From Pegea sp. RAD2-039 (Eukaryota; Chordata; Thaliacea; Salpida; Salpidae): 64,000 bases of DNA. Every line of letters starts with the position of its first letter. Within the stretch, counting starts at the first letter, position 1. Made by a program: the position numbers and the translations under genes. The stretch spans positions 40,001 through 104,000 of the forward strand of contig JAQGEQ010000014.1 in assembly GCA_034620365.1 (NCBI GenBank), written 5' to 3'. Shown here piece by piece: positions 34,400-47,247 of this stretch. A model generated the notes under the pieces. The model was given only the letters and a program-made list of their open reading frames with translations, ran no database searches and was not told where the DNA came from.

Positions 34400-37200
34400 C
34401 TATATTTTGATGTTATTCACCGAATATCAAAGTTTAATAATTGATAAATGAGTAGAATGTACTTTTATGACAACTAATTTATCAAATAACTGACTAAACA
34501 CTACTCTGTTGTAGGTAAAGTCATAAAACATCTTTTCTTTACTAAATAAATACTTTTAACAAAAGATAACTGAAAAAAAACAATAATTCTTTCGATTAAA
34601 GTGAATAATGAAGTTATTTTTAATTTTAAAATAGTTTTTTAAAACCTATTTTTAGTGAATCACCATATATAGAAAATAATTTTTTATGTTTTAATTTTTT
34701 GCTGAAATTTTGTAATTAGAACTGAATTTAGGAAGTTAGGAGAAAATAACTTTTAAATAAACTTTCTCAATTTTAAACTGACAACAAATTTGTTAGATGA
34801 ATAACTTCATTAAGTTCATAGAAGAGATAAGAAACCAAATATTCAAATTAATTCTGTGTAAAGTTCAAATTAGTTATTCTTAAATATATTTTATAAAATA
34901 AAATCTAAATATTAAAAAAAATCGAAAACAAAAAAATTAATCTTTAAAAAGATCTTTTAATTCTACATCACTTGTTTTATATTAAGAACTTTTTGTAACT
35001 CTATTTCTAAAGTTACTAATGTTTCCTGTTTACTTTTTTTCGACATATAAACAATCATATGAATAGATTTTCAAATATATCAAAAACTTCAAATAAAAAA
35101 TTTTATTTTTTTTAAAGGTAGATTTCAGTCTGTACTTTTTCAAACTCTTAGATAAAATCTTAATTTGAAGATTCAAAATCCTTTAATATCAACTTTCGAC
35201 TGGCTAATTAAAATATTTAGTTTTTAAATAGATAAAAAGAATACAATTTTTTCGTTTATTTTTTAAAACTATCAAAAAAAATGTAAAAAAAATAATATTA
35301 AAAATTATTTTCAAATTAATTTTACTCTAAGAACTGAAATAATTTTTCTATTTATAAAAAATTTAAATATGTTTAATAAACAAACAACAAATTGATAAAC
35401 AATATTTCTACAAAACTAAAACTCTTAAACTAAAACTTATCTGTGGTTATTACTTCTATCTTGTATTTCAAATTGTATTATTACCTTATTAAAAGTATTA
35501 TTGTAATATAGAAGTGATGAAAAGTGTGTGAAATACAAACCTTGAAAAGCTTCAGTTAACTTGTTTAAAATGATTTAGTTAAAATGCAAACAGACTCTAT
35601 TCACTAAAGTTATAATAAATCAATCATTTGATTACAAAAATGTTTTAGGTAAATAAACTAGTTCAATATTTTGGAAATTTTTTCTATTTTTCTATTTTAA
35701 AATAAACTAAAATTGTTTTAAGTTTTTAACGTGAACATCTTATAACTTTTTCAATTAAATTAAATTCACATTAAAGAGAAATATTATCAAAAAATTTTAA
35801 ACCGTTAAAAAGCTTTAAATTTAAAGATAAATTTGATAATTTTTCGGTGATTTTCAAAACTTATTTTGAAAAGATTTTGAATCATTCAAAAACTTATTAA
35901 CTTTTAACAAGTGTGAAGTTTGTTTTTAATTCAAATTCTTTTAATTTTAATATTTGATATTTTAGAATTCAGATCATTTTAAAGAAAAAGTTAATACGCA
36001 GCGAAAGAAAAAGCTAATTATAAAGTATTTACTTGTTTCATGCTTAGTTAGTTCTTTCCTTTTTAAGATTAGGACATTAAGAATGATGTAATGTCTTAAC
36101 TTCTTTAGAAAACGTGTGAATATTTGATAAGTTTACAAATACAATTATGTGAGTTTAGTTGGTAACTTCAGACTTTGATGATGTAATTACTTTTATCATA
36201 TTTTATTTTTAGAAATTTCAAATCTTTAAAACCAAAGTTTGTAGACAAATTTTCGGTAAATTTTTTTTCTTAACTTTTAACCAATATTTGAATTTGGTTA
36301 AGATTTCTTTTATTAAAAAGAAAAACTTTGTTTACTTTTTAACCAATGCAGCAAAGATGATTTGCTTCTAATTAAAGCTGACTTTAGAATATTATAAAAG
36401 CTGAACCCTTCAAAAGATATAAGTAATTTGCTTGACGTTAATTTTTAATCCTTTTTTATAAAAAGCCAATTTGTCGATATTAAAAAGTCTTTTGTAGAAT
36501 CCAATTCATATACAAAGTAATTTTCTTTCTGATTTTCTTAAAGTAGAATTTGATGAAAATTTAAATCATTATAAAAGCTTTTATAAAATCTGCAGACTAC
36601 AATAACCTTTTATAGTTTAATCTCTTTTAAATAATCGAAATAAAAAGCTTAACAACGAAATATTTTGATTTGTATATTTTTAACTCTGTATAAATCTCTT
36701 TATGACCTTATAATTTGATAAATATTGCTAATATATTGCTTTTTAAATAATAATTTGATATCTTTTAACGCTTCATACTTCAGTCAATTACTTTTAAATA
36801 TTCTTAAATCAATTAAAATTATTTGATTTAAAATATTTGTTAAGTGTTTCCAAAGCAAAAAATTAAACTTTTAATGTGAGTTTCTTGAAATTTTAAATAA
36901 TTATTTTTAAAGTTTTACAATTTGAAACAGAATCAACAAATTTTTAGTTCGAATTTCCTGATAAATTTTTAAATGATTTTTTTGAATCATTTGAAGATTT
37001 AAAATTAAAATAAATTAATTTTTAGTGGATTTCTAAATTCGTTTTATTCTCAAAACTTTTTGATTCTTTTAGAAATTCTAAAAATTTATAAAATTCTTAA
37101 ATCTTAAAAACCTTTTTATTTAAATGCTTCAAAATTTCACACATTTCATTTAAACGAAACAAAAAATTTAAATAATTTTTTATGATTAAACTTCTAAAGA
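34400..37200. other. about 2.8 kb without a supported gene
   Basis: AT-rich, with no exon-like segment on either strand and no recognisable repeat. Confidence 0.45.
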
Positions 37201-37220
37201 ACAAAAAACGTAAAAAAGAA

Positions 37221-38589
37221 TCATTCTTCTTTAGGACTTCCTTCAAAATACTTCTTCAAGACCGGAGGAGCCAGAGATAGAAGAGCAAATCCACTCACTG
37301 TAAGAAGATGAGTAGCAGACCAAGCATGTCCAGTCGTTATCATCGTATTTAAAGATGTTCCACCCTACACAGTGTGTCAAAAAAACTGGTTTTGAGGTTG
37401 TTGGAACTCACTGAGATCGCGATGAAAGATAAAGGAGCTACTCCGAGCATGGTGCCCCAGAAGAAAGTACTTATTGGGATATCTACGACCGGTGAAACCA
37501 TATTTACAAACCAGTTTGGTAGAAATGGTGTTATTCGAAGGAACAGAATGTAAAAAAATAAATTTCCTCTTTGATTGTCGACCTGAAAGATTAAGATGGT
37601 TTAGAAGATTCTGATCTTTGCGGATTTAAAAACTTAAATTTAAAAGATTTGAAGAAAGCTTTTGATTGGTTACCGTTTTTCTCCAATTATTAACTCTTTC
37701 AAGCAGGTAGCGATTAATTAAAGGTCTGCCCACCAACATAGATATGATGTAACAGCCAGTAGCACCAAGTGCAGAACACTAGAAGTAAAAATAGATGAAA
37801 ATACGATTAAAGATGTGACTAATAGAACTTACAACGCAAACCAGTGGTAGTGCCATCTTGATAGGGTATAAGAAACCACAAAGGATACTGAGAAAAATGG
37901 ATCCAGGAATTATGAAGGTTTGTAAACTTAATAGTTTGAAGTTAAGTGGCTAATTTGCTATCAGTGTCACGTGAAGTTATTTTTAAATCGATTTTGTTGT
38001 TTTAAAATCAGAGAATAGTTTAATTGAGTTTATTACAGGTGAGATTGAAGTCTTATATAACTAAAATAAATATTTGTTTCAGTTTATCAACAAAAAATAT
38101 GTTAAAAATGACAAATAAACTGAAATAAATGTTTCAAGTATTTGAAGGATACAAGACATATACAAAAAACAATCCAAATAAGACTTTATAATAATGAGTG
38201 TCTTTATATTTGGATAAAATATTGCCAAGTTGTTGAGCTTCTTTGAGGTTTGAAGGTAACTTGATATATTTCAATTCTTCTCTAAAAATAAATTAAAAGT
38301 TTGTGTTTCAAGATCTTTTTTTACCAAATCATTTTAAGACTGAAATATTGATTGTAAATAATTAATAATTAAACAAACCAATAAATTATTCAAACAATTT
38401 GTAATTAACTGTTTTGAAAATTATAAATTTGTTGATAATTTCAAATACAACTTACTGAGATAAACCAGGTAAATGCGAAGAAGCTACATAAAGAATTGCT
38501 AAACAAACAGAAAAAACACACAAGATACAGAGAAAGGTTTTTATGATAGAAGAACAATCATTAGAGTGACGTCCATCTTGTATATCCAT
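37221..38589 (-). CDS. TMEM41: TMEM41-family ER membrane scramblase (six exons, 258 aa)
   Basis: Exons 38589-38456, 38281-38153, 37926-37833, 37778-37674, 37582-37412 and 37364-37221; all GT-AG and in phase. Residues follow TMEM41A/B closely: LSKYKDTHYYKVLFGLFF, LQTFIIPGSIFLSILCGFLY, CSALGATGC, LLERVNNWRKTVDNQRGNLF, FLRITPFLPNWFVNMVSPVV, FFWGTMLGVAPLSFIAIS. This is the DedA/VTT (SNARE-associated) fold, with several membrane segments and a hydrophobic N-terminal helix. TMEM41B in vertebrates is an ER phospholipid scramblase needed for autophagosome formation and lipid mobilisation. Choosing between A and B is not safe from this comparison. Introns are 47-226 bp. The upstream frame 39159-38670 can be spliced in phase into the start (see next entry), so the true N-terminus is uncertain. 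Confidence 0.9.
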
Positions 38590-38658
38590 CGTAACTAGAA
38601 AAATAAAAGTTGAATTAAAAACATGTTTTCATCAAAGTTGCTTTCCAAGATCAACCAA

Positions 38659-39159
38659 TCAAATCAGACCTTTCAAAAACTTCTTCCTTTCAAGATACCC
38701 ATAAAGTCTTCCTCTTAAATGGAACTTTTTTGTGGGTGGAATAGGAACAGGGATATTAGTTAAAGGTCGGTGCCCCTGATTCACTAAACCATTAGAGGAT
38801 TTGGGTAGGACTATATTAACGTTTTTACTAGAAGATAAAACTTTGACCATCTGTTGGTAGCCATCTAATAAAGAAGATTTTCTTCGGTTTGAAGGAATGA
38901 ACTCGTCTTGGATGTTGGTTCCAGTTAAATAAGAAGGATAAGAATACATTGTTAGTTGAGGTTCTTCCCGTGTGTCCCGTTCATCTTCTGAATCGTTAAC
39001 TGTAACAGGAAGTGACGTCACTGGTTTGTTCCAGAAGCGTTTCATGCTTGGTTGGATCCAAGTTGTAAACGGGGAAAGAGTCAACTTCCTGTGTTCCTCA
39101 TCACTTTCTGATACAGGTAGAAGTGATTTACTTCTATACCATAACCATGACTCATTCAT
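38659..39159 (-). CDS. hypothetical Ser/Pro-rich frame, possible 5' part of the TMEM41 gene
   Basis: A 166-codon frame from ATG 39159 starts MNESWLWYRSKSLLPVSESD and contains PTKKFHLRGRLYGYLERKKF near its end. It is polar, with Ser/Pro/Arg and acidic clusters and no membrane segment. It stops only 70 bases before the TMEM41 ATG. A donor (TTGAAAG|gtctga, boundary 38670/38669) and an acceptor (tttctag, ending 38595) define a 75-bp intron that would join this frame in phase to VTM of TMEM41, giving a roughly 423-residue protein with a long cytosolic N-terminal tail. Known TMEM41 proteins have tails of about 40-50 residues. The alternative is a separate small gene with its own stop. The coding character is clear; the fusion is an inference. 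Confidence 0.6.
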   Translation of the reverse strand: MNESWLWYRSKSLLPVSESDEEHRKLTLSPFTTWIQPSMKRFWNKPVTSLPVTVNDSEDERDTREEPQLTMYSYPSYLTGTNIQDEFIPSNRRKSSLLDGYQQMVKVLSSSKNVNIVLPKSSNGLVNQGHRPLTNIPVPIPPTKKFHLRGRLYGYLERKKFLKGLI

Positions 39160-39716
39160 GGTTTCAAAATTTAAATAAAAATCTCAAAAACTTTCTAAAT
39201 TTAATAAAAAAAAACTCAATTAACAACTGTCAGTTGTTTGTAACTAGAGGATAAACTCATGAATAATCTCTTTATTCAGCTACACAATGTTATGTATAAA
39301 AGAAAACAAATAAACCTCAAATGGACTTTAATCTTCATCAGTTATTTTGCTTTAAAAAAATCAACTAATCAATTGAATTAAATTATCAACATTAAATAAT
39401 TTAATTATAAAATTGTTTACATAAAATATCAGTTATGTAAACAAGTTCATGAAAAGTAGGTCAACACCTAAACAACCTTCTCAAATTTGTTAATATCAAA
39501 TTTGTTGCTGAACACTTTTTTAAGATTTTAAATTTTATAGAAATTAATGATTTTAAGAAACTGAAATACTATTCCATCAAAGTCGCTAACCAAATAGATA
39601 AATCTGGACTTTGAACATTTGGATGTTTACAAAAACCAGTTTATATGAGAGAGAATAAAACGAATAATAAGTATTCGATTGTAAGAATAATTATTATTAA
39701 TTAAATGAATAAATAC

Positions 39717-40846
39717 TCACTTTTCAATTATCACAAGTGCTGTGAAGATAGATAAAAATAGAAATCCAATAAAAGAGAATATAAAGAAGCTAATTGAAAA
39801 TATATCAATTCTATTGTAAGATCTTGCTAAGAAATATGATTGGTTATCTTCTGCGGTTAGTTGAGTTCTTGAAACTATAAAAATATTGGTTAGTAAACAA
39901 ACTTTGGTAAACAAACTTGTTTTAATAAATTAGTTTTTAAGTATTTCAGGTGTTAAATAATTAGCTAAAACTTACTACACCAAAAGTTTTTTTTCAAATA
40001 GTTGAAGAATATCTTGTGGTTATTTGCAAAATTTGGATTTATCAAATTATTTAACCTTAAATTTCTGTTTAAAATATAAAAATTAATCAAAATATTAAAA
40101 ACAAATATTAAATATATAAAATTCATGAAAGATAAATTTATAATAAACTTTTTTAGAAATAACTAAAGTGAAAACAAACTAATAATAAACTTGTCAGCTT
40201 ATATTACAAATTAACATTCATCAAAATCTATTTAAGTTTTATATTTAGAAACTTATAAAGTAAAATACTTAATTATTCAATGCATGGCTACAATTGACAA
40301 ATCATAGAGCTCTTATAGCAAACAATATAAGAAGAAAGATAATAAAAAGTTGTTAAATTTCTCAAATTATAATTGAAAAAGAATGAACAACTATAACAGG
40401 TTTAATAAAATGTAAATCAAAAATTTGATAAATAAAATAAATAAAAAAAACACTGGCAGTATTGTATCTGACTTATAAACAAAACTACTTCAACCAAATC
40501 TAAAAGAAGTGATGGTGAAAAGCATTTCAAATTTATATATATAAATGGAGCAGAAAATAAAAAATTTAGTTGGTATTCTAAAAAAAACTGAATTTAATTT
40601 TTCTCAAAATGAAAACTTCTTGAAAACTCTACCTTCAAAATCAGTTGCTGGCATTGTTCTAACTAAATAAGGGGCTTTTTCATCTGGGGTTTTTTCAATA
40701 TCTGATCTTTGAGAAGGATCAAGATCAAATTCCTCTTTTAAATTTTGATCAGATTTTTTAGCAAAATCATAATCAGTGTCAGGCAATGAATTTAAACCAA
40801 TAATTCCAGCAGAACCAAAACGATTTTTAAATTTCAATTCAGGCAT
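39717..40846 (-). CDS. small single-pass membrane protein (two exons, 123 aa)
   Basis: Exon 40846-40633 (ATG, ends GAAG|gtagag) and exon 39874-39717 (acceptor tatttttatag) join in phase 1/2 to a 123-residue protein with stop TGA. The N-terminal part (MPELKFKNRFGSAGIIGLNS, later KTPDEKAPYLVRTMPATDFE) is polar and acidic. The C-terminal part has one long hydrophobic stretch, FSISFFIFSFIGFLFLSIFT, followed by a short ALVIIEK tail. An acceptor just before the ATG (aatttcag) suggests a spliced 5' UTR or further upstream coding. A possible donor at GAAAA|gtgagt overlaps the stop, so the protein could be longer. The YNRIDIFS...F pattern is faintly like the fourth membrane helix of Cys-loop receptors, which I consider weak. 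Family unknown. Confidence 0.5.
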
Positions 40847-41886
40847 TTTTGGGTTTTGTCTGAAATTAAAATATAAAAATTTATTGAAAAATAATTAAGA
40901 TTTTATAAATTATAAATAAATTATAGTGAATAGAATTATAAAAATAATTAAAAACTTTTACTAATTACAGTTTTAAAAACTAAGAAATTATATTTATGAT
41001 AATAGAAAAAGATTTTAATTAATTAAAAATGTCATTAATTTGAGCTTATAAAAATTTTTACAAAAAACTTAATTTATAAAAACTTTTTCTATTTAATTTA
41101 TTTAGTTTTAAATCAAAAATATAAAAAAATTATTTCAGTTCTATGCCTTAATTAAAAAATAATCAAATATATTAAAATAAAATCTTTAAAACATATTTTA
41201 AAAAAGTATTTGATAATAACAATAAAGATAATAAAAGATAACATAAAAAAAATAGATAAAATGTTAAATTCATTATTTTAAAGAATTAATTGGAAAATAA
41301 ACTCACCAAATTTTGTTTCTTGTAAAAATTAAAAGTTTAAAAATGCGAAAATCTTTTTAACATAAAAACAGATAAATACAAATTTACTTTCCAACAAAAA
41401 ATAACAATTTAGTAGAAAAACTAGTTTTAAAAATTCGTCATAAATGAAAGCTTTCGTCATAATACTGATTCAAGGTTTTCAAACTAGATAAAATGTATTA
41501 CTAAATAAAATATTTATTACATAAATTTGAATTTTAATAAAAACTAAATACTGTTATAGAATAAAATTAAATATTTTGAATAAATATAAAAATTATATAA
41601 AGTTTACAAATAATGAAAACTTAAAATTTTGGGAAATTCCCCTATATTGTTTAAATAATAAATACGTAATTTGAAAATTATTTTGTTTACAAATAATATA
41701 TTTATTAATCATTATTTTAAATAATATTTTTATTACTATTATCATCAGAAAGAGAAACGGAACTGAATTAAAATAAAATAATCTTTCATCAAATAAATAG
41801 ATTATTAATCTTTAAAGCTTTTGTTGTTAAGCATTATTTTAAGTATAAAACATAAACTGTTTTGAAAAAAAAATCGAACAAAATAA

Positions 41887-41957
41887 TTAAACTATTGTCC
41901 TAATTATATACTCGGAGTATGAGTCATCTTCGAATGACTCGAAGATGGAGTCAGCAT
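41887..41957 (-). other. candidate terminal exon
   Basis: An acceptor (tttgtgctttcag) is followed by a frame reading ADSIFESFEDDSYSEYIIRT up to TAA. The acidic/Ser composition and local GC enrichment stand out from the surrounding DNA, but no upstream exon was found. A second frame starting at the ATG is also open for 17 codons. Confidence 0.25.
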
Positions 41958-41959
41958 CT

Positions 41960-44120
41960 GAAAGCACAAAAGAATTTCAAACTGTTTCTTATGCTTCTTA
42001 AAATAAGTTTTTTTTCGAATAAATAAAGCTTTTTAAAGTTGTTCTTAATAGTAGCTATTATATGTGTTTTTATTTCTTAATTAAAAAGAAATTTTACTAA
42101 TTAATTAATCTCATAAACATTTTAACTTAATTAATACCAAGAATTAATTGTTTTATACTAGCTACAATCAACTACTAATTCAAAAATCATATAAAAAAAT
42201 TAATAAAAAACTTGTTTGATAAGTTTAACGGCATAAGTCGTAAGAAACCATTTTGTCCACAAAATATTTCAAACTATTGTATACTGAAAAATATCTATCT
42301 CTCAAAAACAACTTTAGGTTAATTAAATCTTCTGCTGTTAATGTGCTACAGTTTGAAAAGTAAAAAAACGCTTACGTATCCTTATAATAGCAACAAAAGC
42401 ACTATACGAGAAATTTTGATTCATTATAATAAGATGTAGGCAGTTTAAATCTATAAAATCAATACCAAGTGATAGATGAACTACATAAAAAGAATTTTTT
42501 GTCATCAGTACCACTACAAAACTTAAAAAATAGTTTAAGATTTTATAAATTAAGTTATAAGGTAAAAATATAATTTAATAAAAACTATTAAATAATTTTT
42601 AATATAATCCAACTTAATAATTTTTCCAAATATCACATTTAAGTTAGATTAGAATTTAAGAATGATTCCATTGAAAAATGTTAATTAAATCTCTATAAGA
42701 ACTAGCAGGAGGTACTTTATCAGCTGTTTAATGACGTAATAAGAAAGAAGCGAGATCAGTTAATCGATAATTTGATTCAGCGGTATTTTCTTAAGCTTTA
42801 TTTTTACGTATTTCCGAAACAAAACAGATTAATTAATTCAGATAATTTGTTTATTCAAGATGCTAACTTAAATTTGGATAGAGTTTATAAAATAATAGTT
42901 TTTCTAATTTAACAAAGAATTTTAGTAATTTAATTTTATATTTTGATATATTCTTATTTGTTTACTTGTTCTAATATTTATTCGGCTTTTAAACTTAACT
43001 CTAAACTTACTTTAAGAAAAGATTATCGATAAACTAAATCAATTAAATGATCAATAAATGAAAATTTTTTTTTATATTTTAAATAAAAAGAATGTTTTGT
43101 TCATAAAAATATATATATTATCTATAAAAGTTGTTACAAAAGTTTGAATATACAAAATTCGTGTTTTTATCTCCTAATAAATTAATAATATATTTTTTTA
43201 TAATAAAGTTTAAGTTTAAACCTAAAAACAGAAATTATTGATGCGTGACAATTTTTTTCTTTTTTGTATTTAGCATGCTTTTTCTAAACGTGTTCAACAA
43301 ATACAGATTTATATTAATAATTTTAAATAAAGTCGATATGAAAAGGAAAAAAAAGATTTATATTAAACTTAAGAAATTATTTTTTATTATAAATTTTAAT
43401 AATTAACTTATAGATAATTTTATTTAAACTTTAATAAACATAATATTTATTTATTTTATATTTTGTTATGGATTTAGATAATAATTTTATATTTTTTCAG
43501 TTACTTTAAAAGTAACTTTCTCTTTTATATCTTTGAATTTTTGATTAGCTTCTAACTTTTGTATTAATTTTTTGCAATCTTGTAAAAATTTATATAAATG
43601 TTTTTCTTTAAACTGTTTGTAAAGTTTTTAAACTATTTAGTTTCATTTATTTAGATTTAAAAATAGTTTAGAAGTATCTTAAACAAACTTCTAGTGTTTG
43701 TTTATTTAAATTTGGGGAATTTTTGTTTGTTTTTTTATTATAATTATTTACTTAAATTAATAGTTATAAATTATTAGAAAAAAGTTTATTTAAAACTTAA
43801 AAACTTTATATTTTTTGCTGTTAAATATTTGATAAAAAATGATGGAAACACTAAACAATACTTTAAACTATTTTCTATTTATGTTTAAGTAACTAAAATT
43901 TAGTAAATAGAATAGTTTTCATCATAAACTTTTCATAATTTTAAACTTCAAAATTTAGTTATAAAAGTTTTTTAAAAATTTATAATAATTTCTTTCAAAT
44001 AACTTTTTAATTATGATTTTAATTTATATTTTTTTATTTATTTATTTTATTGAAATAAAAGTTGATATTCCAGATAAAGATAATTTCAAAGACTTAAAAT
44101 GTTTTTTTTAAATTCCAACA
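41960..44120. other. about 2.1 kb without a supported gene
   Basis: AT-rich intergenic DNA before the coiled-coil gene. A slightly GC-richer patch at 42700-42800 has no coding continuity. Confidence 0.4.
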
Positions 44121-44138
44121 AATAATTAAAGCAAAAAA

Positions 44139-46816
44139 ATGAAACCAACGAAATTTAAAAAACCGAAATCGTCCAAAAAATTGAAGAAGACATCAAATCC
44201 GAGCTCTTTAAGATCTCGAATCCCTCAGAAGACGGATCAATCCACTAAATTAAGAACAAGCAGTCTTAAGAAGACAGAGGATTGGTTATCTTCAAGTCCC
44301 AATCTCTCAAAGATCCCTAGAAGCAACAAAAGTCTTTCATCCACTTCAATTTCATCAAAATCTTCCTCTAAGAGCAATTCCAGATCTAAAAAAGATCCCA
44401 AAGATGTAGAACCTCCTCCTCTATCTCTTCAAAGAGATCCCCAACCTCCAAGATCAACCGTTCAAGTCATCATCCAGAAAATTGAATCTTTAGAAGACAC
44501 AGAATCTTTTGCTTTCAACAAAGAACCGATATGTCCTTCACTTAACTCATGTCATTGTATCGAGAACCAGTTGTCATGGCAACCGTCGTCGCGACGTGAA
44601 AGCTGTTTCTCGTCACCATCACTTGACAGCAGTTTACAAGGACGGACTGCTTATAGTTGCGTTGTTGATCATACAGATAAGTTGGAAGTGGAAGATAAAT
44701 GTATCAGATCATTTTCATTTTATGCTGAAGATCCTGAAGTCCTTCGAAGGATTCGTTTATCTGCAATGGAGCAAGCTAATGAGTTTAAAAAGGATATTTG
44801 TCAATTAGTTGATTCTGAAATTGATGATAGCTCCCCTAATACCTCGACTTGTAGTCTTGCTCCTGAGTCTTTAAATGGTACAGATTTGGAAAAAACTTCT
44901 GGTGATTTGTTGGCAGCAACCAGGTGATTAAAATTTCAAAATTTCAAACTTTTTGTTTCAATTTTTTAGTTTTTTAAACAACAGAAAGTTTCTTTTTTTT
45001 GAAGTTGAAACACTGAATTAGTTTTTTAAACAACAGAAAGTTTCTCTTTTTTGAAGTTGAAACACTGAATTAGTTTTTTAAACAGCAGAAAGTTTCTTTT
45101 TTTTGAAGTTGAAACACTGAATTAGTTTTTTAAAACAACAGAAAGTTTCTTTTTTTTCAAATTGAAACACTGTAAAAGTTGAAATTATTTGTAATAAATT
45201 AATCATTAAATTTAAAAAACTGAATAATTTGGTGAAAATATATCTCTGAACAAATTAATTTTTATTAATCACTTTTCATAACTTACTGACTAACTTTACT
45301 AATTTCTTAACTAATTAGTAATATTCAAACTTTTTAAACCAATCAAAATCTATTGTTGGTTTTCAGTCCTATCTGATATTAGATAACAAGATAAAAGTTG
45401 CTCAAGGTTAAACTTCCTTATTTTTGAATATTTTAAATAACTTTTTATTGAAATATTTTTATATTTTAATTTGTAATTATCTGAAAATCAAAAGTTTATT
45501 TTTTATCAGTTACAAATTCCAGATGAATTTTTAAAAAAGATGTAATAAAAATTTCAACTAGACTGAAATTAAATTATTCATAAAGTTTCATTTTAAAGAA
45601 TTTACAAATTTCGGCTTTTAAGATTTTAAAGTTTTATAAAAAATATAAAAATTAAAAAAAAATTTTCAGAAAAAAATTCCAATCTTCTTTAAATCTGGCA
45701 AAGGCGGACGGTATCTCTAAGAAAGAGTGGAACAGAAACAGATCCTTCCTTCTCAGGATGAATGAAAGCCGGAGGAAGCAACACAAGAAAGCCTGGACAG
45801 AAAAAATGCTACCTCCAAAATATGAAAGGTTTTTGAAAAAGTTGAAAAAAAAAACAATTTCTTAAAATTCTTGTTTTTTTAGTCCAATTCTCAACAAACG
45901 AAATAAAATGTTGGAAGAATTAACAAATGAAATGACAGAGATTAAACAATGTTACAATGTTTGTTTTTCTTCTTGTTTTTCTTCTTGTTTTTTAATTTGA
46001 TTGTAAGAAAATTTAAAGATAAAAAAATTTAAATCTTTTAAGGTATTTTTTGACATAAAAACAGATTTTTAAACAAATTTTTTTTCAAACTCTATTTCTT
46101 AATTTCTTAATTTTTAAATCAGTTGAAATAATTTCGAAAAAATTCGGAAATCTAAAAATTTTTTTGATAAATTTTCAGAATGAAAAAATTTCAGATTTGG
46201 AAAAAAAATTGGAATTTTCGCAAGATGGCGCTAAACAGCTGGAAGAGAAATTAATCGAAGTTGAGATCGAAAGATCGAAATTTAAGGATGAAAAGAGGTT
46301 ACTTGAGGTCGAAAGATCGAAATTTAAGGATGAAAAGAGGTTACTTGAGGTCGAAAGATCGAAATTTAAGGATGAAAAGAGGTTACTTGAGGTCATTTCA
46401 GGAATATTTTCAAATTTTCTAAAAATTTTTGAAAATTGTTTTCTAATTTGATGTTTTTTCAGATCAAATGCAAAGATTTGGAAGATTTGTTGGATGCTAG
46501 AAGAGTCCCTCTTCCAGATACATCAGAAGATGAATGTAAAGATCCTGAAAACTCAGAAAAACCAAAAAATCAAAATTTCAAAAAAATTGAAAAAATTTTT
46601 ATTGATGTCAGTTGTCAGACTGAAGACTTTTCAAAAGATCTGCGGATTATGCAAATGAGGATGAAAGAAGATAAAGATGTTTTAAGAATCTCTAAAGCTT
46701 CAATTTATGTCTTTAAAGTTGGATTAGTCACGTGGTTACTGACTGATTCGATTTTTCATGAAAGTTTTCAAGGACATCAAATAATTGATATTTTTCAAAC
46801 ATTAGGATTCATCTAA
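44139..46816 (+). CDS. coiled-coil protein with Ser-rich N-terminus (five exons, 528 aa)
   Basis: Exons 44139-44923, 45670-45828, 45883-45958, 46179-46391 and 46463-46816 join in frame with GT-AG borders. The first 100 residues are Lys/Ser-rich and basic (MKPTKFKKPKSSKKLKKTSN, LSSTSISSKSSSKSNSRSKK), as in microtubule- or chromatin-binding tails. The middle is acidic with a Cys/Ser patch. Exon 2 is basic (KKEWNRNRSFLLRMNESRRK, KMLPPKYESPILNKR) and leads into a heptad-rich coiled coil in exons 3-5. Exon 4 contains three identical 14-residue repeats (VERSKFKDEKRLLE). The C-terminus (VFKVGLVTWLLTDSIFHESF) is more hydrophobic. A centrosomal or cytoskeletal role is possible, but I do not recognise the family. 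Poly(A) signal AATAAA at 46898, 82 bases past the stop. It is convergent with the PITP gene, about 430 bp away. Confidence 0.75.
44960..45175 (+). repeat. about 52-bp tandem repeat in intron 1, four copies
   Basis: Units of the form AGTTTTTTAAACAACAGAAA + GTTTC + T-run + GAAGTTGAAACACTGAATT recur at spacings of 53, 50 and 54 bp (cactg at 45011, 45064, 45114, 45168). It lies just after the donor of exon 1 of the coiled-coil gene. Confidence 0.9.
46266..46391 (+). repeat. 42-bp coding tandem repeat, three copies
   Basis: GTCGAAAGATCGAAATTTAA + GGATGAAAAGAGGTTACTTG + AG, at 46266, 46308 and 46350; only the first codon of the first copy differs. Each unit encodes 14 residues, two heptads, so the coiled coil keeps its register. 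Near-perfect nucleotide identity points to recent expansion. Confidence 0.95.
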
Positions 46817-47247
46817 TCTTCATCTTAAGACTTTTATATCTTTGCTTCTTGCTGCTGGTGATTCAATCTTCTTTTATATAATCTTTTTTGCTTTTAAAAT
46901 AAAAGTATTTATTTTCAATTTCAACAAGAATTTTTTTAGTTTTTTTTTTAACTAAAAAGATAAAAAATTCTTTAAAAAAATAAATTCGAATTTTTAGATC
47001 GAATTTTTTGAAATTCAAAAATTTAAAAACAGAAATTTGATTTTTATTCAAAAATTTAAATAAAAATATTTTTAAACTTTTTAAAATTTTTTATTTAAAA
47101 AAATTAAAATTTAAATAAAAGGGTTTCCAAACTTGATTTTCAAAAACACAAAAATATTTACAAAAATACTTTATTGAAAAAAATTTACAGAAATTTTAAA
47201 AAGTATCAAAAATAGAAATTAAAAAATCGATTAGAAATCCAGAAAAT

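Noticed and set aside
39717-40846. Cys-loop ion-channel subunit
   Set aside because: Only a faint similarity to the fourth membrane helix; no ligand-binding domain, Cys-loop or other helices were found nearby.
44509-44808. Second plus-strand frame inside exon 1 of the coiled-coil gene
   Set aside because: It is an alternative-frame shadow; the main frame is longer and continues through four more exons in phase.
46175-46396. Minus-strand frame with SSNLFSSLNFDLST repeats
   Set aside because: It is the complement of the 42-bp coding repeat of the coiled-coil gene.
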